From: Hymenochaete sp. R1
Lineage: Eukaryota; Basidiomycota; Agaricomycetes; Hymenochaetales; Hymenochaetaceae
Length of the DNA: 19,643 bases
NCBI GenBank assembly: GCA_019400425.1
Contig: JAFREE010000277.1
Location: 1 to 19,643, forward strand
Reading direction: 5' to 3'
Shown piece by piece: positions 1-8,021 of the stretch (its first letter is position 1; every line of letters starts with the position of its first letter). The position numbers and the translations under genes were made by a program. The notes under the pieces were generated by a model, which saw only the letters and a program-made list of their open reading frames with translations, was not told the DNA's origin and searched no databases.

Positions 1-1113
1 AGAGTCGGAACAGGTTCGACGTCTCTGGATGCAGCCTCGCTGCCTCCGACTGAAGGTAAGTTTACTTCAATACTCATTCATTGGTCTTGCTGACAGGGCA
101 TCGGATCTGTTCCGACGTTTAGTGTTGCCACAGGACTTGGTCAACGGGGCTTCCAATGCTCCTCCGACCGTGAAGCCGAAGAAGACTGCTCCGAAGCGTT
201 CGAAGAAAGGCGAGGTCGAACGTTCTGGTGCCGCTCGTCTGGTGGCACCTGTCAGGAAACCGAGGGCAAAGAAGGCAGCGCCCGTCCCCTCCAAGGACGT
301 CGGACCTGTTCCGACAGAAGCTACTCAGGACGGTGTTGGACCAGTTGAGTCCGGATCTGGTGTAGGCGTGGCAGAGGTAAGTTCGTTTGCATTTCAGATT
401 TTGATTAGTTCTAACTCTCTTCGTAGGGACTTGTAAATTCGATCGTGGATGCTGATGCATCTGGTGAGGACTTCACCGCCGCGATGGACGCTCAGTGTGG
501 AGACGTCGATATGGACGTCTCGCCTACCGCACCGGAGGAACCGCATCAGAAGGATAGTCGCAAACGTCCTCGCGAAGACACTGGGTCTCAAGGGATGCCC
601 AGAAAGAAGAGGAGAGTTGAGGTAGACGAGGTCGCTGGGAACATTGCCGTTGGAAACGCGATTACGAGGCAGTCGTCGGTGGCATCCCTTCCGGTAGTAC
701 GTGACTTGGCTCGTCTTTCGCTGACTCCGAATGTCACTAGCCTGGATAAGGGAAAGGGAAGAGAGGATGGGAAGGATGGTGGTTCTATAATGGCTAGGTT
801 GAAGAAGCTTAAGGTACTGCCGTCGGCTTCGTCTTCGAAGGGGAAGGAAAAGGCGATTGAAGTGGAGGTTCAGGAGAAGGAGAAGGAGAAGCCGAAAGAG
901 AAGCCGAAGGAGAAGCCGAAGCTGAGACAGAGACCGAAGAAGAAAACGGAGGTCGAATACAAGAGTCCTGAAGAGCGCGGTGAGTCTTCGGCTCAAGGGG
1001 AAAGTGGACTGATCTCGAGGGTACGCTCTGAGACTTCGACACCCCAGGTCACTAGAACTCGCTCCCGAAAACCGGCTCAAAGGTCGCGTCGTGCTGGAGG
1101 AAATAAAGGGTAG
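1..1113 (+). CDS. 3' end of a second SNF2-type gene (disordered basic tail), partial
   Basis: Only the 3' part is in the window. Proposed exons are 1-55, 123-376 and 427-1113, with stop codon at 1111-1113. The phase is set by comparison with the gene at 2061-7419: both have the peptide VGTGST, then an intron ending TTTAG followed by TGTT, then a Pro/Lys-rich stretch, then the shared block around SGEDFTA-MDAQ and a K-RPR-D-GS-GM motif. The visible product is charged and low in complexity, with KPKE repeats at about 880-930 and a monopartite nuclear signal PRKKRRVEV near 597-623. No enzymatic domain is visible here; the helicase assignment rests on paralogy alone. It is probably the tail of a tandem duplicate whose ATPase core lies to the left. 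In this copy the frame stays open through the region where the other copy is frameshifted. Confidence 0.75.
4..20 (+). repeat. 17-bp palindrome copy, exonic
   Basis: GTCGGAACAGGTTCGAC has one mismatch in the right arm. It is coding and reads VGTGST in the proposed frame. Confidence 0.7.
100..116 (+). repeat. 17-bp palindrome copy, intronic
   Basis: ATCGGATCTGTTCCGAC has one mismatch in the left arm. It lies at the 3' end of intron 56-122, and the acceptor GTTTAG follows immediately. The matching intron of the downstream paralogue (6064-6131) carries a copy at the same place, with the arms retained and the centre changed. Confidence 0.8.
299..315 (+). repeat. 17-bp palindrome copy, exonic
   Basis: GTCGGACCTGTTCCGAC has perfect arms. 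It is coding and reads VGPVPT. Confidence 0.85.
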
Positions 1114-1459
1114 ATAGTGGTTGTCGGGTGATTCTTCTTTAAATATGTTATGTTTGTTCTACTTTCGTTTATGCTTTTACTATGTCCTATGTCCAATGTC
1201 TCTGCTTTATTATTCTACAAGTATTATGCTGCAGAACGTTATTATGATTATCTCAACTTAAATTTATGCAAATAGTCGAGTCATTTGTGCAGTACGCTGA
1301 CGAGACGTTAGGTGGATTAGAAAGAGAGCAATGTCAGCAACAGATGCATCATTTATTTAATGTCGAAACTGATCCGAAACGGGTGAGATTGCTGAGTCGA
1401 TAGAAATCAGTGATGTCAAATGAGGGGATTTTGACTGACGGACACAGTGTTACAGGAAT

Positions 1460-1476
1460 GTCGGAACTGCTCCGAC
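1460..1476 (+). repeat. 17-bp palindrome copy, intergenic
   Basis: GTCGGAACTGCTCCGAC has perfect 6-bp arms and is followed by AAAT. Confidence 0.85.
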
Positions 1477-1541
1477 AAATGATGCACACATGTCTGTCAA
1501 TACAAGTCTTACTTTTGAGGATCAGGCTTTCTCCCCGCAGC

Positions 1542-1558
1542 GTCGGAACGATTCCGAC
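1542..1558 (+). repeat. 17-bp palindrome copy, intergenic
   Basis: GTCGGAACGATTCCGAC has perfect arms. It is preceded by CTCCCCGCAGC and followed by ATATT, the same oriented flanks as intronic copies. Confidence 0.85.
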
Positions 1559-1848
1559 ATATTATTGAGCATCCGTTGAATTCGTTACTTTACATAAAGA
1601 TTAACAAACATTGAAGCTGAAACACGTTGAGGTGTTATACATGCATCATAATCCAGGCATGGCCATGTGCATAGTCTTGGTTTAAAACGACCTTTAAAAT
1701 TGTTTCCGTGCCCTGAGATCGCCGAAACCTGGAAACGTCTAAACCGAATAAGTCGTTAAAGATCTTCTAGACTTTGTATGGCATGCATGTTGCTCAATTT
1801 AGGCGCGAGTGAGTCATACCGATGGTATCGAGATTGGAGCAACACGCC

Positions 1849-1865
1849 GTCGGATCTAGACCGAC
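1849..1865 (+). repeat. 17-bp palindrome copy in the SNF2 gene promoter
   Basis: GTCGGATCTAGACCGAC has one arm mismatch. It lies about 95 bp upstream of the TATA box and is preceded by CACGCC, as in the copy at 4237. Confidence 0.75.
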
Positions 1866-1957
1866 ATAATCAGAACATATGGAGATCGGGATCAACTAAC
1901 CGCCGAAAAGAAGCGCGACCCTGCGACAGTGTGCTGCCGAGCGTTCGTTCGGAGGGG

Positions 1958-1966
1958 TATATATAC
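1958..1966 (+). promoter_or_regulatory. TATA box of the SNF2-type gene
   Basis: TATATATAC lies about 100 bp upstream of the ATG at 2061. A pyrimidine/CA-rich leader (CACCACCACC then CAACAATATCAACA) leads to the start in the context AGCCAATGGG. The fit to a fungal TATA promoter is good, but no transcription start was mapped. Confidence 0.6.
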
Positions 1967-2060
1967 TCGTCATTCTCTATCTCAACCCCCATCTTTCGCA
2001 CTTTACTGCACCTTCACCGACACCACCACCACCAACAATATCAACACATCGAAATAGCCA

Positions 2061-5000
2061 ATGGGTCGCGTTACCGTGCCGTTCGCCGTCCTCGCTCTCG
2101 ATTTCGAGTCGCGCAATCCAGACGCCGAGACGCGTCGGGCGAACGAGATCCTCGAGATCGAGCCCGTCGTCGCGCCTTGGGGATGGCCGGCGTTTCAGGA
2201 CGCCTTCTACAAGGTCGGCGACAAGAATTATATGGACAGTTGTCCGGTCAACGGTATCGAGAACTTGTCCACCGAGTGCGAGGACCTCAAGAACATCCTC
2301 GTCACAGAGGAAGACAAGATCCTCTGGAAGAACTTCTTGACGGAGTTCGGCGCCAAAGTCGTCCAGCGCGCGAAGGACGATGAGCTGTCGAAGCTCACGA
2401 TTTCGAGCTCGAATAAAAAATACAAGGACACTATCGCGAAGATTAACAAGTGGTTCAACGCGGTGTGGGAGCGTGGTCATGGGAATGCGCGCGTCGATGC
2501 TGTAATGATGGAGAACGGATGCTTGCCGCACCAGTTGTGCGACAAGTTCAAGTGCGCCTTCCCGCCGCCGGAGGTGAGTTTCTTTATTGAAGTGATTTGT
2601 CTTGCTCACGGAGTCTCAGGATCGCAAGAAAGAGGTGACGATCCATCTGGCGGGCCCGACCCGCCCTGAAATCACGTTCGAGCTTTTCGGGAACGTCGAA
2701 GACTCGCCGCGCCTTGAACGGGTCCTCGCAGCGCTTTTGCAGGCAGCGTTTGACAGGTGTAATCGCAAGGGTAAGATGGCCGTCGCTCGCAAAAACAAGG
2801 TGACGAAGGATATCGAGGAGATCTACGACGGGTTCGACAAGGGAGTGTACGACGTCGAGATGGCGAAACAAAAGATGAAGGCACTGGACCGTCACATCGT
2901 GAAGCTCAACAGCTTCATCGAGTATTGGGCCGGGAGGGTGGACAAGGTCGTCCTGTCCAGATATCGGGAGGAAAAGGAGAACGTGATAAAGGCGTTGAAA
3001 GCGAACAATCGTGAGCCCCTCCGCCCGCGTCGAACCTAGTCCGACACTAACTCACTTTCTCTTCAGCCGACTTTTTGACAGGCAAGGAGAAGGCCATTCA
3101 GAAATACATCGGTATTCTGAGTGACCGTAAGTATGTGAACGACATCATCTCCCATTACCAGGTGATGTTCGAGGACTTTGAGGAGATTTTCGGGGATGGG
3201 AATGTCGGCCTGCAGCAGCTGCTGGACTCGAAGGTGGACTTGGGCGTCGGGGCGTACCAGGATGTAAGTGGAGAGGAGATCGCAGCAGATTTGGGCATCG
3301 GGGATGACGGGTTTCCGTTCTTCAATGCCTTCGCGTACGATGGTATCGAGAAAAAGGTCCCGTCGGTCCACGACTCGGAGTTCTGCGCGCTCAGGTACCC
3401 GGCCGACGAGGAGAAAGCGAAGACGTTGGGATACCGAGTGCACGCGCCGCGGTATCATCAATACGTCGGCCTTCACGCGATTATTACGAGGTGGACAAAC
3501 GAGGCGAAACGCCTCAACGTTTTGCTTGCGGACGGCGTGGGGGTGGGCAAGACCATGCAATGCTTCATGGTCATGGCGTGGATGAGGCACGCGAGCTCGA
3601 TGAACCAGATCCCTCCAGGTGAGTCCCCTCCCTGCAGTGTCGGAATGGTTCCGACTGACTCGTTTCAGTCCTCAAAGGCAAGACGTTCCGGGGCATGGAT
3701 CGGCCCGAGAAGCTGCCTGAGGGGCAGTTCCTCCTCGTCGCGCCCAACATCCTCGTCAACCAGCTCTGCGACGAGGCGAAGATCTCCCTGGAGATCAAAC
3801 AATGGACGATCCTCATCCTCCCGACATCGCCTAAACAGCAGGGCGATATTTGGGCGTTGTTTGAGGATCGCGCGAAAACGGACAAGTCAGTCCTCCTCAT
3901 CGTCGCGTATTCGGTAGGTTTTAATTTAACATTTGTGTTTTTGACTTTACTGATATTATATTAGACTTATCGCCTCCAAGTCAAGGAGGCCGTCACGATC
4001 ACCGACGTAAAATCTCGCGATATGGGGCCCGACGAGCCGAAACTCAAGGGGCTCAAGAAAAACAACATTTACGCGTACAAATGGGCCGCGGTATTCATTG
4101 ACGAGGCGCACGAGCTTAGGGCGGAAGGGCCAGCGTTGAAGGGAGCGATGGCGTTGCGCCATGTAACGAGTGCGATGGTGCTGGCGACAGCGACGCCATT
4201 GTACACGAGCGAGAGGGTGAGTTCGCTCTCCACGCCGTCGGATCTCTTCCGACAAAACTAACATTTACATAGGATCTGGTTTCGTTGGGTCTCGCCCTCG
4301 ATCTCCCACGCGACGATCAGACGCGTTTGATCGATCAGGAGAAGGCGGCACGGACTCGCATGCGTTCGGCAGCTCGCAAAGGTAAGAATTCCGCAGATGC
4401 TGCTCCGTCAAACCCCGCGCCAGCGGAATTGCCTGGTCTCGTTCAAGGCGAGAAGCGGGAGTTTATCTCCCCGAAAATGAAGGTTCAGATGGAGATCTCG
4501 AAGGATCTCATCGTTGACTTCAGGAGGGTGCTCGGTGACAGTCTCATCCGCCGTACTGCTAACTCGCTTGACGACACTGGAAATCCGATTCAAGGACTCC
4601 CTCCGGTCAAGAAACTTGACATGAACTTGCAGTTGTCGAATACAGAGCAGACTCGCCTTGATGAGATCAAGGCTTATCTCAAGAACGACATTCAGGCGTG
4701 CGTCGTTTCTTAGCTGTTTGTGTTCTTGGTTTTGATTTTTGCTTAGGATTTCGGAGCTGTCGAACGATCAGCTCGTTCCGAACGTGAGTCTTCTTTTTGT
4801 TTTCGCGTACGTTGTTGTTGATTGCTCTTTAGCATTTCTTTGTAGATTATCGGATGACTCTATCCCATCCGATGTTCTTCCATCGCGAGGCTCAGAGATC
4901 GTTCGGTGAGGCCGAGCCAAAGATGTGGGAGACGAAACAAGACGTCGAGGATTACATTGGCACTAAGTGGTCAATTATTCTCAAAATCGTTCAGAACATC

Positions 5001-7419
5001 TTGATCAGTAACAATGGGCCGTGGCCGAATTACAACGACGAAGGTCGTTTCCTTGTTTGTGACGATGACAAGGTTCCCCAGCCCGACGCTAGCTTCAAGA
5101 TCGTCATTTACGTCGAGTTCGTCAAGAACTTGCCGTATCAAAAGAAGGTGAGAATTCGTCTTATTATTTTCTTTCCTGTACTGACGAGTCTCTAGTTGTT
5201 TGATATTTACGGCATCAAGTATTGTCTGTGTACGGGTATGGAGTCTGCTGGTGTGCGCAACGAGCAGTTGCGTCTGTTCGCGACGAGCAAAGACTATCGA
5301 GTCTTGTTCTTGTCGAAGCTCGGAAGTGCGGGCTTAAACTTGCATTGCGCCAAGTTTTTGATTTTCGCTGTAAGTTTCTTTCTCGCGTTTTTGTACACTG
5401 TCTGATTTTTCTTCAGGATGCTGTTTGGTCTTCTCAGCTTGAGGAGCAGATTATTGGGCGCGTTCACCGTGCACCCAATAAGGAGAGGGTGTACGTTTAC
5501 TACCCGAAATTGGAGGGGACGTCGGACACGATCCTCCATGATATCTCTTTGATGAAGGAGAATCTGCTCTCGCAGTTCATCAGTGAGTTTGTTTGTTTGT
5601 TACTTTGTTCTTGGGGTTTGTTTCTCATTGTTGTTTAGAGTCGAACAACCCGGTTCCTGAGCCCGCGGATCGTGAGGAGACGTTATCGGAAGAAGAGTCG
5701 GGTGCTGCTCCCGTCAATGATAATAGCAGCCGCAAGGGGAAAGGGAAAGGGAGAGGAAGGGGTAAAGGGAAGGCGTTCTTGAGTCGGACTTATGTTCCTG
5801 GTGAGTCCCTTTGTTTTTTCCTATTGTCTATATTCTAATTCTGGGATTAGACGAAGCGGACGAGGACTTCTTGGTCTCGGGGACTGGTGCTGAGTCGTCG
5901 AAGGTGACTCATGTGGGCACGCGCAAGGAACAGAAGATGTTCCCGAAGAACCCTCCCGCGAGCGGGCCCTCGGCCGCAGAGGATGTCGGAACTGGTTCGA
6001 CAAAAAAGAGTGGGGCGTCCACATCTCACGTTGTGGACGAAGTGTCCAGGCCGGTTGACGAATGTAAGCATTTCTTCTAGTCGTTTCGCTTGATGTCGCT
6101 TACGTGTCGTCGGATCCTTTCCGACATTTAGTGTTCTCGCAGGGGACCGCCGACCCCCCCGTCGCGGCGCCTCCTCCCCCGAAATCGAGTAAGGTTCGAA
6201 AATGGGGGGCTCGGAACGCTCAGGGACTGCTCCGCCGACTTCGGAGCCAGCTTCGTCGCGTCCGGTCAAGCCTATGAAACCGGTGAGGGCGAAAACGGTC
6301 GCTCCCAGTCCTCCGCAGGCTCTCCCCTCCAGCGGCGTCGGAGAAGATCCGACTAAAACGATCCCTGAAGATGCTGCCGAAGATGGGTTAGGACCCACTC
6401 AGGAAGGCGTCGTTGGGGTTGGTCCTGAGAAGGTATGTGTCTGTCTCGTCTTTGTTATTGACTCCGACTTGAACGTTTTCAAGGTGCTCGTTCAGGGATC
6501 TTCGCAGGTGACTGGCGCCGATTCGGACTTTGACCCAAACGCCGCAGACGTCGGGACTCAGTATCGGACAGATCTGCCTTCGTCTCCGAGAGCGAGCTCC
6601 CCGATCGAGGCCGATGCTTCCGGTGAAGACTTCACCGCCGATATGGATGCACAATCCGAGGACATCCAAATGAGCATTTCCTCGACGCCGGAAGACCAGC
6701 GTTCTCCTCCGCCTCATCCTCCGCCACCTCGTCAGGTCGCAGCTACCCAGTCGTCGGGTACGGATGAGTACGGCATCACGAGCTCGCTCGAAAACGCAAT
6801 GGCCGCGGTTCCGGAGGCGTTGCTTACCACTCCGGCCCCTCTCCGAAAATCTGGCGTTCGTAAACGTCCACGTGCAGATTCTGGGTCTCCCGGTATGGCC
6901 AGGAAGAGGAGCCGCAGTTCTCGGGAGTCCTCGCCGGACGGTGTATGTGACGACGACGACGACAAGGTTGAAGTGATTGGAGCCGTGACCGCCGTGGACT
7001 CGAGCCCGAAACAGTCCGTTGCGCCTCTTCCGGTCTCGCAGGAGTTGGCTCGCCTCTCCATCTCTCCGGAAATCCCGAAGGTGGCTAAGGGTAAAGGGAA
7101 GGCGGAGGTCGAGTTCGGAGAACTTCGGAGGCCCAGCGCGTTGGCGACACAGTTGAAAAAGGCTAAGTCTCAGGCCGTTACTGGTTCCGTGAAGGGGAAG
7201 GAAACTCCGAAAGGTGAGACTTCGACACAGGGTCCGTTGAGGGTGAAATTGAAGCCGAAACCGAAACCCGCGTACAAGGGCTCGCAGCAGCATCTCGGAG
7301 AGTCCGCTGCTCAGGGAGCTTTGGACATGGTCGCGCAAATGCAGGCCGCGAGTCCGGCATCCCAACAGTCTCGTCCTCGCGACCCTCCTCGTACCTCGCG
7401 CTCTTCTGGTAGTCGTTGA
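2061..7419 (+). CDS. SNF2-type helicase-like ATPase with long disordered tail, 14 exons
   Basis: Proposed exons: 2061-2573, 2620-3010, 3067-3618, 3669-3913, 3965-4216, 4273-4697, 4747-4783, 4833-5147, 5196-5369, 5417-5582, 5639-5800, 5851-6063, 6132-6432, 6484-7419, giving about 1560 residues. Splice phases agree throughout except one base at 6203-6209. The ATPase core lies at about residues 430-1020: Walker A ADGVGVGKT (K463), DEAH box FIDEAHELR (D613-H616), motif III TATP, motif V LGSAGLNLH (952-960) and motif VI QIIGRVHRAP (R983, R986). This is the SNF2/SF2 order, and the family moves on or remodels double-stranded DNA using ATP, usually in the nucleus. The first 430 residues match nothing I know. 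After residue 1024 the chain is disordered, with KGKGKGRGRGKGK and many Ser/Pro/Lys. The final intron (6433-6483) is 51 nt with no stop codon and may be retained. The substrate cannot be told from sequence. Confidence 0.85.
3029..3045 (+). repeat. 17-bp palindrome copy inside SNF2 intron 2
   Basis: GTCGAACCTAGTCCGAC has one arm mismatch. Intron 3011-3066 reads GTGAGCCCCTCCGCCCGC, then the palindrome, then ACTAACTCAC and a pyrimidine tract ending CAG. Confidence 0.8.
3639..3655 (+). repeat. 17-bp palindrome copy inside SNF2 intron 3
   Basis: GTCGGAATGGTTCCGAC has perfect arms. Intron 3619-3668 starts GTGAGTCCCCTCCCTGCAGT, then the palindrome, then TGACTCGTTTCAG, so the palindrome makes up about a third of a 50-nt intron. 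Confidence 0.9.
4237..4253 (+). repeat. 17-bp palindrome copy inside SNF2 intron 5
   Basis: GTCGGATCTCTTCCGAC has perfect arms. Intron 4217-4272 starts GTGAGTTCGCTCTCCACGCC, then the palindrome, then AAAACTAACATTTACATAG with a good CTAAC branch site. Confidence 0.9.
5985..6001 (+). repeat. 17-bp palindrome copy, exonic in the SNF2 tail
   Basis: GTCGGAACTGGTTCGAC has one arm mismatch and reads VGTGST, exactly as in the upstream paralogue at 4-20. Confidence 0.75.
6109..6125 (+). repeat. 17-bp palindrome copy inside SNF2 intron 12
   Basis: GTCGGATCCTTTCCGAC has perfect arms. It lies in intron 6064-6131 and is followed directly by the acceptor ATTTAG. This is the positional counterpart of the copy at 100-116. 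Confidence 0.85.
6337..6353 (+). repeat. 17-bp palindrome copy, exonic in the SNF2 tail
   Basis: GTCGGAGAAGATCCGAC has perfect arms and reads VGEDPT. The same 17 bases recur in the intergenic array at 12763. Confidence 0.85.
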
Positions 7420-8021
7420 TCTTAGTGTTCGTTCGTTGGTCGCTCTTTTTGTTTCTTGGCCTCGTTTTTTTTATTCTGTTTATTTGTGTTGAACATATTG
7501 TGTTTAAGTACTGGTTTCTAATGTACTCCGTTGTATTGTGAATTTAGAGTGGTTTAGTTGGCAATAATTGAATACTGCTTTTGGATTTAGACGTTTTGCT
7601 TTGCGTTGCGTGCCAGAGTGATTTTGGGGTGGTTGGGACCGAAATTGTTTCGCCGAAAAAAGATTTATTTTGATTGTTGGCCGCTTTTGTGATTGTTTTG
7701 ACTGTGACTTTTGTTTGTCGCTTTTTGGGCTTTCGGATTTTTCGGATGCATGCCTCTTCGAGTGTTTTGTGCGGCGATTGCCGTTGATACTTCGCCACGT
7801 TTTGGGTTCGGACCGGAAATTTCGATTAATGCATCGTGTCTGTCTCGCTAAAAATGGTGTGCGCACGTGTAGACTCGTGTGTGTGCATGCTTTCTCAGCG
7901 TGTTGCATTCTGTTTTGGTATAAGAAGAGCTTCTTTTTGTTTGGGATGCTTCTTTTCTTGCCGCTTTTGGTTCCCTCTAGCAGCTTCTTTCCGACAGTTT
8001 TACTCATTCGACAGATTTAAC
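7420..8021. other. T-rich intergenic region
   Basis: This region is strongly T/GT-rich on the + strand from about 7430 to 7990. It probably holds the 3' end of the SNF2-type transcript and then the promoter and leader of the next gene. A long open frame on the minus strand here is Lys/Ser/Gln-rich only because the other strand is T-rich, and I do not call it a gene. No clear copy of the 17-bp palindrome is present. Confidence 0.5.
7918..7924 (+). promoter_or_regulatory. Possible TATA box of the 8022 gene
   Basis: GTATAAG lies about 100 bp upstream of the ATG at 8022, a distance similar to that at the SNF2-type gene. This is a short motif in T-rich DNA. Confidence 0.35.

Larger units (their letters stand above)
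1114..2060. other. Intergenic region between tandem paralogues
   Basis: I see no convincing gene. The first 200 bases are T-rich and probably include the 3' end of the upstream transcript. Two perfect copies of the 17-bp palindrome (1460 and 1542), one near-perfect copy (1849) and a decayed copy (1362-1378, GTCGAAACTGATCCGAA) lie here. The last 100 bases form a TATA promoter and a short CA-rich leader for the SNF2 gene. Confidence 0.6.

Noticed and set aside
394..1080. 228-codon minus-strand frame opposite the first gene
   Set aside because: It is an antisense shadow of the Lys/Glu-rich exon; leucine runs come from reversed AAG/GAG codons.
4382..4402. Splice-like GTAAG...CAG inside SNF2 exon 6
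   Set aside because: It is far too short for an intron and the coding frame is open through it.
5521..5537. Possible further palindrome (GTCGGACACGATCCTCC)
   Set aside because: Only the left arm matches; it encodes part of the conserved helicase region and is probably chance.
6388..7365. 325-codon minus-strand frame opposite the SNF2 tail
   Set aside because: It mirrors the coding strand of a paralogous, phase-consistent exon; it is Arg-rich antisense of Ser/Pro/Glu codons.
7504..8007. Long minus-strand open frame of 167 codons
   Set aside because: Composition is Lys/Ser/Gln/Asn-rich as expected when the opposite strand is T-rich; it overlaps the promoter and leader of the 8022 gene and resembles no protein.
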